Position numbers and translations under genes: made by a program
Assembly: GCF_024220515.1 (NCBI RefSeq)
Contig: NZ_JAMXOT010000166.1
Location: 1 to 53,808 of the forward strand
Source: Oscillatoria sp. HE19RPO
GTDB lineage: Bacteria > Cyanobacteriota > Cyanobacteriia > Cyanobacteriales > Laspinemataceae
Direction of reading: 5' to 3'
Length of the DNA stretch: 53,808 nt
The notes under the pieces: model-generated
What the model was told of the DNA's origin: nothing
Database searches by the model: none
The model's input: only the letters and a program-made list of their open reading frames with translations
Shown: piece after piece, positions 1 to 7,813 of the stretch
Layout: each line of letters starts with the position of its first letter
How positions within the stretch are numbered: the stretch's first letter is position 1

Positions 1-140
1 GGGGTTCTCCTAACGGTGCGAGCACATCCGGTCCCCTCCCCTTAGCAAGGGGAGGGTTAGGGTGGGGTTCTCCTAACCAGGCGAGCACATCCGGTCCCCT
101 CCCCTTAGCAAGGGGAGGGTTAGGGTGGGGTTCTCCTAAC
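1..140. repeat. 63-bp tandem repeat, 2.2 copies
   Basis: Two complete 63-bp units (1-63 and 64-126) and a 14-base start of a third (127-140). Each unit holds a short hairpin, CCCTCCCCTTAGCAAGGGGAGGG. A related hairpin in the opposite orientation lies at about 220-255, and a third GC-rich hairpin at about 310-352. No gene is visible in 1-361. Confidence 0.85.
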
Positions 141-361
141 GGGGCGATCGCCTCATTACGAGTGCGTGACGGGGCGGTAAGCGGAGCTATCCCGTAGGGA
201 ATCGCCCCGTCAAGAAGACCCCACCCTAACCCTCCCCTTGCCAAGGGGAGGGGACCGGAAATATAAAAAACCTTATCCTTGTAAGCACTGGGGGAGGTAG
301 CTTCTCTTCTCTTCCTCCCCCCTTCCCTCCCAGGGAAGGGGGGCCGGGGGGGTTAGGTCCT

Positions 362-1159
362 TTACGCAGCCCGATCGCTAAAAAACTGCACCTGTCCTTG
401 ATAGGCGCGATACATATTGTCCGATCGCAAGACTTGTTCTCGACCACCACAGGCAATTAATTCCCGATTTAACAAGATTAAATCATCAAAATGGGTAATC
501 GATTCCCCGAGGTCGTGATTCACCACCACCACAATGTTTCCCGCTTCAGCGAGTTCGTGAAAAATCTCAAACAGGACCGCTTCGGTTTTTTGGTCGATGC
601 CCACAAAGGGCTCATCGAAACAGAATATCTCGGCTTGTTGCGCCAGCGATCGCGCTAAAAACACGCGCTGCTGTTGTCCCCCGGATAAATCCCCAATTTT
701 GCGGTTGCGGTAGTCACTCATGCCGACGCGGGCGATCGCATCGGAGGCAATCTGACGGCTGACCGTACTATAGCGCCGAAACCAGCCGGTTTTCTTGGCC
801 CGTCCCATCATTACCACATCCCAGACTGTGGCGGGATAGGTCCAGTCAATTTGCGATCTCTGGGGGACATAAGCGATGCGATCACGTTGTTCCATCAGGG
901 GTTCTCCCTGATAGAGGACCCTACCGCTGAGAATCGGGGTTAATCCTAACATTGCTTTGATTAACGTGCTTTTCCCGGCACCATTGGGTCCAATAATCCC
1001 GGTGAGGCGTCCCGGGCGAATCACCGCATTAACATCGCTCAGGGCCTGGACCTGACGATAATTGACCCCCAGATGACTGATACAGATGGCTTGATCCACC
1101 AAAGTTGGCGGCTGATTTTTCCAGGAACTGTCCGGTTTGAACGGGTTAGGTCTTTTCAT
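362..1159 (-). CDS. Metal (Mn/Zn-type) ABC transporter ATP-binding protein
   Basis: 265 aa cytoplasmic ATPase that would power import of a divalent metal, most likely manganese. It has a Walker A motif (GPNGAGKS, about residue 57), the ABC signature LSGGQQQR and a Walker B with FCFDEP, followed by the H-loop VVNHD. Length and N-terminal sequence match the ZnuC/MntA family of metal importers. It is divergent from the binding-protein gene at 1237, with 77 bases between them. The partner permease is not in the window; it may lie beyond base 1, downstream on the same strand. Substrate is inferred from the neighbouring binding protein. Confidence 0.9.
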   Translation of the reverse strand: MKRPNPFKPDSSWKNQPPTLVDQAICISHLGVNYRQVQALSDVNAVIRPGRLTGIIGPNGAGKSTLIKAMLGLTPILSGRVLYQGEPLMEQRDRIAYVPQRSQIDWTYPATVWDVVMMGRAKKTGWFRRYSTVSRQIASDAIARVGMSDYRNRKIGDLSGGQQQRVFLARSLAQQAEIFCFDEPFVGIDQKTEAVLFEIFHELAEAGNIVVVVNHDLGESITHFDDLILLNRELIACGGREQVLRSDNMYRAYQGQVQFFSDRAA

Positions 1160-1236
1160 AACAGGTTCTAAAATTTAGCTTTTAATTCCAGGATAGTGTA
1201 AATATGAACCCATTGTGAATAAAATATGAAACAAAA
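1160..1236. promoter_or_regulatory. Divergent promoter region of the metal transporter genes
   Basis: The 77-base AT-rich gap must hold promoters for both divergent genes. I see no convincing Zur, Fur or ManR operator by eye; this entry rests on gene arrangement only. Confidence 0.4.
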
Positions 1237-2235
1237 ATGAAAAGGGTTAAAAAAATGAGAGCGATCGCAGACTATCCGGGAAAACAATCCCTCTGGAAAC
1301 TGGCAACTGGCCTGATTTTGGGGTTCTGCCTGAGTAGCTGTACTAACCCTGAAGTGAATCGGGCGGGGGACAGTTCTGGGAATCAGCCCCAAGTGGTCTC
1401 CACCAGTACCATTATTGCGGACTTAACCGAGTCCATTGCCACCGAAGAGATCCAACTCACGGGCATTTTGACCCCGGGAGTCGATCCCCATATTTATGAA
1501 CCTGTCCCCGCTGACTCCATTGCCTTAGAGAATGCGGATTTGATTCTTTATAACGGCTATAACCTAGAACCGGAACTGATTAAGTTGATGAATGCTGCGG
1601 GAGTGAATGCTCGAAAAGTGGCAGTGGGGGAAGTCGTCACACCGTTGCAGATGGCGGATGAGGCGGCGACGACTCCGGATCCTCATGTGTGGGGGAATGT
1701 CATGAATGCGATCGCAATGGTTAACGCGATTCGGGATGCCTTAAGCGAACTCTCCCCAGAAAATGCCGCAGCAATCCAGGAAAATGCTGCCAACTATACC
1801 GCCACCTTGGAAGAACTCCATCAATGGATTCAGGCGCAAATTGCTACAATTCCCCCGGAAAACCGCCGCTTAGTTACCACTCATGATGCCTTCCAATACT
1901 ATGCTCAAGGCTATGGGTTAGAGATTACCGGCACCTTAATCGGCATTAGTACGGAGGAACAACCCAGCGCCCAAACTGTGACGCAGTTGGTAGAGGAGAT
2001 TAAACGAACAGAGGTTCCGGCAATTTTTGCAGAAACCACCATTAACTCACAACTGATCCGGACTGTAGCAGAGGAGGCCCAGGTCAAGTTGGCCTCCCAG
2101 GAACTCTATTCCGATTCCATTGGTGTGCCCGGTAGCGAGGCCGATTCTTATATTAAGATGATGGTCTCGAATACCCGTGCGGTGGTCGAAGCATTGGGTG
2201 GAACTTATACCCCGTTTGGGGTGGCGCAGAATTAG
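1237..2235 (+). CDS. Metal ABC transporter substrate-binding lipoprotein (MntC/PsaA-like)
   Basis: 332 aa periplasmic solute-binding protein of the cluster 9 (ZnuA/TroA/PsaA) family. A signal peptide ends in a lipobox (LSSC, about residues 32-35), so it is probably lipid-anchored. The expected metal ligands are visible: His in DPHIYEP, His in DPHVWGN, Glu in STEEQPS and Asp in LYSDSIG. A His-His-Glu-Asp set is typical of Mn/Fe binders, whereas Zn binders use a third His and usually a His-rich loop, absent here. The first ATG is at 1237; a second in-frame ATG at 1255 has a better AAGGG ribosome site and may be the real start. It is divergent from the ATPase gene. Confidence 0.9.
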   Translation: MKRVKKMRAIADYPGKQSLWKLATGLILGFCLSSCTNPEVNRAGDSSGNQPQVVSTSTIIADLTESIATEEIQLTGILTPGVDPHIYEPVPADSIALENADLILYNGYNLEPELIKLMNAAGVNARKVAVGEVVTPLQMADEAATTPDPHVWGNVMNAIAMVNAIRDALSELSPENAAAIQENAANYTATLEELHQWIQAQIATIPPENRRLVTTHDAFQYYAQGYGLEITGTLIGISTEEQPSAQTVTQLVEEIKRTEVPAIFAETTINSQLIRTVAEEAQVKLASQELYSDSIGVPGSEADSYIKMMVSNTRAVVEALGGTYTPFGVAQN

Positions 2236-2391
2236 AGGATGGGTGTGGGGAATGGGTTCACCCCTGCGCCGGGGTAGAGAAAAACTGCCCGCTTTGAATT
2301 GGCAATTTTTCTTTACCCGTTCTTTACTTTTTCTTGCTAAGTTGGCGCTATTCAATTGGCAGGCAGAACAAAGGCGGTGCGATCGGGCTTT

Positions 2392-2748
2392 TTAGGCCAC
2401 AGATTTTTGGGCTTTGGCATTCAACCGCAGATTGCCGTGACCATCAATGCTGAAATCCACTCCGGGAATTAAGCCTTTGTGAATTAAGCGTTGATAGAGG
2501 GTAGTCCGGAGATTGCTTTGGATTTGAGCCATGATGTCGGAGGGAATCAGATGGGCGATCGCCCAAACCATCGAGTCCCAGTCCAACCAGAGCAACCGTT
2601 CGATACTAACAATGATCACGCCGGATAATTCTTCTAGGGTCATCCGGGTGCGGAGATCGGCGATCGTATCTTTCCCGATCGCAATATGTCGGGTCATGAT
2701 CGCCCGAGTCATTTTGGTAGTTTCTCGTTCTAGTTCTAGGAGGTTCAT
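2392..2748 (-). CDS. Conserved hypothetical protein, 118 aa
   Basis: I do not recognise a family. The 118 aa product has a mixed hydrophobic core (LEELSGVIIVSIERLLWLDW) and a C-terminal part reading GVDFSIDGHGNLRLNAK. There is no signal peptide and no membrane helix, so it is probably cytoplasmic. Codon use, including HIP1 sites inside the frame, is like that of neighbouring genes, and the frame is convergent with the binding-protein gene. Later ATG codons at residues 13 and 17 are alternative starts. A DNA- or RNA-binding role cannot be shown from the sequence. Confidence 0.6.
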   Translation of the reverse strand: MNLLELERETTKMTRAIMTRHIAIGKDTIADLRTRMTLEELSGVIIVSIERLLWLDWDSMVWAIAHLIPSDIMAQIQSNLRTTLYQRLIHKGLIPGVDFSIDGHGNLRLNAKAQKSVA

Positions 2749-3262
2749 CTGGGATTCCTTTGCTGATAGTAGGGAGTTGCACAGCAGATTTTTGACGCAC
2801 CAGCGGCGATCGGGGCAGCCAATGCTTCCGCCTCTCCATCGCGCTTTTGTTCACTGTACCGGAATCCGGCTTAAATCTCTACCTTTTGGAGGATGTTGAA
2901 TCTTAATTTATTTAAACTTCTGGCTCCCATTTATCGCCTATTTGAGGTCCCCCATCCTTGGCCCTGGTCCGTTCCCAGCGGGTTTCTCGAAGTCGTCCCC
3001 CTGAGGGTTCACCGCCAAAGCACGGGCTTGAAACTCACATCCTCCGGAGGATGTGGGTTCAATCGCTGGAAGACAACCCGGTTTATTCACTAAATTGTTG
3101 CTGGATTTGCCACCCGCTTGAGACGATGGCCCCCGGTTTCTGCTTCTCTGGAGTTCAGACGGTCCCGCCGTCCTCAGAAACAAGGATTAATTGAAAATCT
3201 TTCTTTTGACTGATTTGGCTAACTGCTGACTAAAGATACCCTATTAATCATGCGGTTATTGT
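2749..3262. other. Gene-free stretch with a palindrome
   Basis: No convincing gene. A perfect 20-base palindrome at 3036-3055 (CACATCCTCCGGAGGATGTG) extends to a 28-base imperfect stem at 3032-3059. Small open frames here have no family resemblance and no ribosome site. Confidence 0.5.
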
Positions 3263-3534
3263 TCAAAATAACAAAGCGATCGCCGGGGAAAACCGCCAAA
3301 CAACACAGGTCCCAAACCGGGCAAAAATTTCCCCCAGCAATGGCCGAACCTGAACTCGCCGAGGAATCGGTGTCCGGCCTAAACCCAAACCGCAGAAAGT
3401 GAAGGGCCAGTGCTTAATTGCCACAATTTGGCAATAACGCTAAAGTGGTCAGGAGGGGGAATCTCCGCTAACAGATTCCGGTACAGGGCTTGATTCTCCC
3501 GCAAATAGCCAAGGGAAAGATTGGGGTAAGACAA
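3263..3534 (-). pseudogene. Frameshifted small gene or remnant
   Basis: Two coding-like stretches lie in different frames on the minus strand. The first (about 3534 to 3379) reads SLGYLRENQALYRNLL, then IPPPDHFSVIAKLWQL, and stops at TAG 3381-3379. The second, overlapping it by a frame change near 3390, reads GRTPIPRRVQVRPLLGEIFA and ends at TGA 3265-3263. Joined by one frameshift they would give a protein of about 90 aa. The only visible start is a TTG overlapping the ATG of the divergent gene at 3534. Family unknown. It could be a decayed gene or contain a sequencing error. Confidence 0.35.
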
Positions 3535-3788
3535 TGCATGACAAATTTGATTTTCTATCTCCTCGCAGTCGTTACTACGGCAAATTTACACCAGACAATC
3601 CAGAAAATATGGTGTTTAATGCCAACTTGCAGGAGTTTGCCCAGCGCGTTAGCGTGATTAGTTGTTTAGAAACCGGGGGGAAATTACCGCCAGAGGATGC
3701 TTACAAACAAATTAAAAGACTTTGGAAACAGCTCAAGCGGTCGAAAAAACAATTAGGAATTGGCACTGAGTCCGATGAGGCTGAATAA
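3534..3788 (+). CDS. Small conserved cyanobacterial protein (DUF7219-like)
   Basis: 84 aa, charged and soluble, with no signal peptide. The sequence FLSPRSRYYGKF, then NLQEFAQRVSVI, then a lysine-rich tail (KQLKRSKKQLG) resembles a small protein family I recall from many cyanobacteria; the DUF number is from memory and uncertain. Function is unknown. The gene ends in a strong hairpin terminator at 3806-3863. The ATG at 3534 is the only plausible start. Confidence 0.75.
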   Translation: MHDKFDFLSPRSRYYGKFTPDNPENMVFNANLQEFAQRVSVISCLETGGKLPPEDAYKQIKRLWKQLKRSKKQLGIGTESDEAE

Positions 3789-3805
3789 AATTTCCCATCC
3801 GAGAA

Positions 3806-3863
3806 AAGAGGCGACTGCCCCGGCATTTCCTCAATGCCGGTTTGGGGCAGTCGCCTCTTTTTT
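3806..3863 (+). terminator. Rho-independent terminator
   Basis: A long GC-rich stem (AAGAGGCGACTGCCCC paired with GGGGCAGTCGCCTCTT) with an inner GGCATT/AATGCC hairpin is followed by a run of T. It ends the gene at 3534-3788 and separates it from the regulator gene at 3910. Confidence 0.85.
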
Positions 3864-3909
3864 CATCCCATTTCAAAACCAACCATAATAACCTCAAAAC
3901 TATTTTTTT

Positions 3910-4488
3910 ATGACCATTGCAACTTTAGCTTCAGTCCCCTCCACCCTGCGGCGAACATTCCGCCGCAAAGACTCGATTCCGATGTGGCAAGATGTCCTGT
4001 GGAAAATCGATCGCGGAGTAGTCCGGACGATCGCCTGGACGGAAGATGGGTCCACCATCGCCTCGGGATATTGGGGTCCAGGAGATGTGGTGGGTGAACC
4101 CCTCTGTTGCATTAATGGTTATCAAATAGAATGTTTAACCTCCGTGGAAGTCAGCATGATTGCAGGGCATCAATGGCAACAAGTCTTAGATGCCATTCGC
4201 ACCCACACCCAAAAAACGGAAGAACTGCTGACCATTATTCACTGTAAGCAAGTCCAAGAACGCTTGCTCAAGTTTTTGGTCTGGTTAAGCGATAAATTTG
4301 CTCGTCCCGTGGAACAGGGACGGTTGCTAGAATTGCCCATGACTCATCAAGAAATTGCCGAGGCGATCGGCATCTCCCGGGTGACGGTGACTCGCCTCCT
4401 CCAACGCCTAGAAAATGAAGGGGCGATCGCCCGTCCCCATCGTCAGTCCATTCTTCTGTATGAATCCCTCAGTTTGCCTCTGGTTTAA
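3910..4488 (+). CDS. Crp/Fnr-family transcriptional regulator
   Basis: 192 aa cytoplasmic DNA-binding regulator. The N-terminal half is a shortened cyclic-nucleotide-binding-like beta barrel (WKIDRGVVRTIAWTEDG, GYWGPGDVVGEP) and the C-terminal half a winged helix (THQEIAEAIGISRVTVTRLL, about residues 150-170). The cAMP phosphate-cassette residues of true CRP are not evident, so the effector is unknown. The family is about 190-230 aa, so this is compact but complete. NtcA and CRP homologues of cyanobacteria belong to the same superfamily; this one looks like neither. Its targets cannot be read from the sequence. The gene is monocistronic and followed by heptad repeats. Confidence 0.85.
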   Translation: MTIATLASVPSTLRRTFRRKDSIPMWQDVLWKIDRGVVRTIAWTEDGSTIASGYWGPGDVVGEPLCCINGYQIECLTSVEVSMIAGHQWQQVLDAIRTHTQKTEELLTIIHCKQVQERLLKFLVWLSDKFARPVEQGRLLELPMTHQEIAEAIGISRVTVTRLLQRLENEGAIARPHRQSILLYESLSLPLV

Positions 4489-4490
4489 CT

Positions 4491-4646
4491 CGTCATTGGT
4501 CGTTGGTCATTGGTCATTGGTCATTGGTCATTGGTCGTTGGTCATTGGTCATTGGTCATTGGTCGTTGGTCGTTGGTCGTTGGTCATTGGTCGTTGGTCG
4601 TTGGTCGTTGGTCATTGGTCGTTGGTCATTGGTCACTGGTCACTGG
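4491..4646 (+). repeat. Heptad tandem array (TGGTCAT/TGGTCGT)
   Basis: About 22 copies of a 7-base unit, TGGTCAT or TGGTCGT, in direct orientation. The last units degrade to TGGTCAC. The same heptad occurs at 32995-33040 and 41857-41905. Confidence 0.95.
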
Positions 4647-4671
4647 AGGATGGGGAGGATGGGGGAGATTG

Positions 4672-4753
4672 ACCCATAACAAATGACAAATAACAAATAA
4701 CAAATGACAAATGACAAATGACAAATGACCAATGACAAATGACCAATGACCAA
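4672..4753 (-). repeat. Heptad array in opposite orientation
   Basis: ACAAATG/ACCAATG units, the reverse complement of TCATTTG/TCATTGG. This array faces the one at 4491-4646 across a purine-rich spacer (GGAGGATGGGGAGGATGGGG), so the two could pair into a long hairpin. Confidence 0.9.
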
Positions 4754-4879
4754 CCCAGCGTTGCCCCCCTTTTTTGCCCGATGAACCCCCAGGGAACCGG
4801 GAGAACCGGCCAACTTTTTCCGCTTTGCTCCATTTCCACAGTTCTAAAGTGTCTCCGATGGGGTAAGATATCCCCTATC

Positions 4880-5028
4880 AGGCGGTTCTGATGGGGTCCA
4901 GCCATCAGACGTAAGGGGGAAAGCCCGGTCCCAATCCGGCACTGTCCCGCAACTGTGATCCCAACCCCAGGTTTCCGGTGAATCTCGATTTGCCCTCTGG
5001 GGTCGGTAAGTCAGAATGCCCACCGCCT
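4880..5028 (+). ncRNA. Cobalamin (AdoCbl) riboswitch
   Basis: The conserved B12-box core is clear: GGGGGAAAGCCCGGT at about 4915, then AATCCGGCACTGTCCCGCAA and CTGTGA. The 3' part has GGTAAGTCAGAATGCCCACC. The closing P1 helix pairs AGGCGGT (4880-4886) with ACCGCCT (5022-5028). It lies 497 bases upstream of hupE on the same strand. In cyanobacteria, B12 riboswitches before hupE are established knowledge, so it should lower hupE expression when cobalamin is plentiful. A small hairpin after the aptamer (CATCTG...CAGATG, about 5048-5066) may be part of the expression platform. Confidence 0.93.
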
Positions 5029-5301
5029 CGGTCGTTAACCCTTACATTCATCTGCGAGGTACAGATGGGCATTGATTTTCCTTTACTAGAACACTCTATT
5101 CTGTCAATAGTAGCCCTGGCGCGTAACAGTACGGCAGCGCGATCGTACTTTTGACCCTACACCAACGCCGAGGGGAAAAATTTGCTTTCTTTGTGAGTTC
5201 CGTCAACCCGACTGAATACTCACATCCTAGCCAATTTTCTGGAAACCCAGGTCTCGGAATGGTTCCGAGTGCCTGATTTTTTCTCCCCATTGCCGGGGGT
5301 T

Positions 5302-5422
5302 ATACGGAATACGGTTGTCAAAGTCTATAAAAACCCGCACCCTAAAGGGTGGGGCTACACGAACAAAGCCCGCCTGCGCGGGCTAATCACGGAAATTGAC
5401 TTTTACCAACCGGATTTGGTAT
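5302..5422 (+). mobile_element. MITE-like element, copy 1
   Basis: 121-bp non-coding element whose ends are inverted (ATACGGAATACGGTT at the left; the right end is the complement of ATACCAAATCCGGTT) and carry TA at the borders, as expected of IS630/Tc1-type elements. The interior has hairpins ACCCGCACCCTAAAGGGTGGG and GCCCGCCTGCGCGGGC. A second copy is at 26536-26681 and a core-only copy at 38611-38669. It sits between the riboswitch and hupE. Confidence 0.75.
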
Positions 5423-5525
5423 TAATCCTCACTGTTCCGGAGGAAACCGAGTCTCAGTCGCACTTATGCCCCTGCTGTAACTCACTTATAGATGTTGACC
5501 CAATCAATTTTTTTAAACCGAACCC

Positions 5526-6203
5526 ATGCTTAAACAAACCCTCAACCGATTCCCATCTGTTCTACCCCATCACCCCAGAATAACCGGGGGAGCGATCATA
5601 GTTGCCCTCGCTGTTGCCTTGTTCTGGGGAATCGAACCGGCATTCGCCCATCACCCGATGGGTTCCGCCACACCGAGTAACTTCTGGGAGGGATTACTCT
5701 CGGGATTCGCACATCCGATTATCGGGTTGGATCATTTCGCCTTTGTGGTGGCGATCGCCTTACTGTCTGCCTTCCATCCCTACGGCATCGCGATTCCCAT
5801 CACCTTTGCGATCGCCGCAATGGGAGGAACGGGAATTCACTTACTCACCCTGGATATTCCTGCGGTAGAAATCATCATTGCCGCTTCCGTCCTCACCGTC
5901 GGAACCCTCCTAGGGATGAAAGAACGGCCTAATTTAACCCTGGTTGCGGCGATCGCTGCCGTCGCTGGCATCTTTCACGGCTATGCCTACGGTGAAGCCA
6001 TCATCGGCGCAGAAACTGCCCCTCTATTGGCTTACCTGATTGGATTTACCGCCATCCAAATCGCGATCGCCTCCGCTGCGATCGGTTTTGTGCGCAAAAC
6101 TCTTAGCGCTTTGGATCGCGACTCCAACTTATCCCTACGATTTGCTGGATTTGCGATCGGTGGCATCGGTGCAGCCTTTCTAGCCTCTTCAATTGTAGGT
6201 TAA
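5526..6203 (+). CDS. hupE: HupE/UreJ family cobalt/nickel permease
   Basis: 225 aa inner-membrane protein, about six hydrophobic segments after an N-terminal signal-like helix ending in FAHHPMG. The family hallmark HPIIGLDHFAFV (His-Pro-x6-Asp-His, about residues 59-70) binds the metal in HupE/UreJ proteins. Family members import Ni or Co. The upstream B12 riboswitch and the following cobW gene favour cobalt for corrin synthesis here. The ATG at 5526 lacks a strong ribosome site, but the signal peptide starts soon after, so the start is likely right. A MITE-like element in the leader may affect riboswitch control. Confidence 0.92.
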   Translation: MLKQTLNRFPSVLPHHPRITGGAIIVALAVALFWGIEPAFAHHPMGSATPSNFWEGLLSGFAHPIIGLDHFAFVVAIALLSAFHPYGIAIPITFAIAAMGGTGIHLLTLDIPAVEIIIAASVLTVGTLLGMKERPNLTLVAAIAAVAGIFHGYAYGEAIIGAETAPLLAYLIGFTAIQIAIASAAIGFVRKTLSALDRDSNLSLRFAGFAIGGIGAAFLASSIVG

Positions 6204-6239
6204 TTTCGTTGATCTGAATTTCAGGTTCCTAGGGGAACC

Positions 6240-6395
6240 GGAGGAACCTAACCCCCCCTAGCCCCCCCTTCCCTGCGAGGGCAGGGGGGGGCTAGGGGGA
6301 ACTTAATTCCCCTAGCCACCCCTTCCCTGCAAGGGCAGGGGTGGCTATCTTACTCCCCCTTCCCTCGTAGGGAAGGGGGCTGGGGGGTTAGGTCA
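6240..6395. repeat. GC-rich REP-like hairpins
   Basis: Three hairpins with CCCTGCGAGGG, CCCTGCAAGGG or CCCTCGTAGGG loops and flanks of runs of C or G lie between hupE and cobW. The same type is found at about 43350-43440. They may attenuate transcription into cobW. Confidence 0.8.
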
Positions 6396-6431
6396 CCCCG
6401 ATTCACCTTTTACTTTATCTCACATCACCCC

Positions 6432-7472
6432 ATGCATAAAATTCCTGTTACTGTAATCACTGGTTTTCTCGGGGCTGGCAAAACTAGCACCATTCGCAAC
6501 CTCCTCCAAAACAATCAAGGACGACGCATTGCCGTCATCGTCAATGAATTTGGCGAAGTTGGCATCGATGGCGAGTTTCTCAAATCCTGCCAAGTCTGTG
6601 ACGAATCTCCCGCTACCGATAGCAATATTATTGAACTAACCAATGGTTGCCTCTGTTGCACCGTTCAAGAGGAATTTTTGCCCACCATGCAGGAATTGCT
6701 CAAACATCGCGATCGCCTCGATTGTATGTTAATCGAAACCTCCGGACTCGCCCTCCCTAAACCCCTGATCCAAGCCTTTCGCTGGCCGGAAATTCGCACC
6801 GGGGCCACCGTCGATGGCGTCGTCACTCTGGTCGATTGTGAGGCAGTCGCTGCCGGTACTTTGGTTGGCGATATCGACGCCTTAGAACAAGCGCGCCAAG
6901 CTGACCCCAGCTTAGATCATGAAACCCCCATCGAAGAACTGTTTGAAGATCAACTCGCCTGTGCTGACTTAGTATTACTCACCAAAGTCGATTTAGTCGA
7001 GAAAGAAACTCAAACTAAAGTGATTACTTGGCTGCGATCGCAACTTCCCCCTCACGTCAAAATTGTTCCCTGCAAAAGCAGTGAAATTACAGCCGACTTA
7101 CTCCTAGGATTTAATGCTGCCGTCGAAGACAACCTCGACAGCCGTCCCAGCCATCACGACACCGAGGAAGACCATGAACACGATGATGATATCACCTCAT
7201 TCAACTTTATCCTAGACCAAACCTTTGATCCAAAAACCCTAGTTAAACAGCTAGAAAACTTAGTCGAGAAAGCAGAAATTTATCGCATCAAAGGATTTGT
7301 GTCAGTCCAGAATAAACCCATGCGATTAGTCCTACAAGGCGTCGGCAAACGCTTCGACCACTTCTACGATCGCCCCTGGCAAGAAGCCGAACCCAGGCAA
7401 ACCCGCCTAGTCTTCATCGGACGCAACCTCAACCGCGACCAAATTTTACAGGCGATCGTCCCCAGTTCGTAG
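6432..7472 (+). CDS. cobW: CobW-family G3E GTPase (metallochaperone)
   Basis: 346 aa cytoplasmic GTPase of the COG0523 group, which loads metals such as cobalt or zinc into target proteins. The P-loop GFLGAGKT (residues 11-18), the metal-binding GCLCC motif (about residue 73), ETSGLALP and the guanine-specificity TKVD are all present. A His/Asp-rich stretch (HHDTEEDHEHDDD, about residues 241-253) is a probable metal site, and the C-terminal CobW_C domain is complete. Position after a B12-regulated hupE argues for a role in cobalt handling. Its last Ser and stop codon come from the first copy of an interspersed palindromic repeat, so the original C-terminus may have been slightly different. 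Confidence 0.9.
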   Translation: MHKIPVTVITGFLGAGKTSTIRNLLQNNQGRRIAVIVNEFGEVGIDGEFLKSCQVCDESPATDSNIIELTNGCLCCTVQEEFLPTMQELLKHRDRLDCMLIETSGLALPKPLIQAFRWPEIRTGATVDGVVTLVDCEAVAAGTLVGDIDALEQARQADPSLDHETPIEELFEDQLACADLVLLTKVDLVEKETQTKVITWLRSQLPPHVKIVPCKSSEITADLLLGFNAAVEDNLDSRPSHHDTEEDHEHDDDITSFNFILDQTFDPKTLVKQLENLVEKAEIYRIKGFVSVQNKPMRLVLQGVGKRFDHFYDRPWQEAEPRQTRLVFIGRNLNRDQILQAIVPSS

Positions 7473-7560
7473 TAACGACTTCAGTCGTTCTCTTCTGTGA
7501 TGTTCGTAGTAACGACTTCAGTCGTTTCCTCTTAAGTTCGTAGTAACGACTTCAGTCGTT
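7466..7560 (+). repeat. Interspersed palindrome repeat, 3 copies
   Basis: Three copies of a 24-base unit (7466-7489, 7503-7526, 7537-7560) made of TTCGTAGT followed by the palindrome AACGACTTCAGTCGTT. The first supplies the stop codon of cobW. Larger arrays of the same unit are at 33080-33449 and 41981-42470. Confidence 0.95.
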
Positions 7561-7813
7561 TCTTCCTCCAGTGCATCCAATCGGGTACGTCAGTCCTGAA
7601 AACCCGTGAGAAATTTCCCTCCAGGTTCCAATCTGACGCACCCGAATTTCATTTTATTTGTGTGAGACAATCCCCCGTTAACCCAACAAATTTAACTCTC
7701 TCGGCGAATGTCCCATATCCCACAGAGCATCAGACAAAGTTCCCATCCCACACTAACTTGTGAATCTTGTTTCGTCAAATTTGAGGCAATCCGCTATAAC
7801 GGATTTGCTGGGG

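Noticed and set aside
3036-3055. Palindrome considered as part of a TnpB-type omega RNA or IS605 end
   Set aside because: No tnpB or tnpA remnant is near, and the similarity is only a general hairpin.
2893-3194. Several overlapping small frames on both strands
   Set aside because: They mirror one another across a palindrome and resemble no family.
5269-5583. Open frame of 104 codons before hupE
   Set aside because: It runs through the MITE-like element and has no ribosome site or family resemblance.
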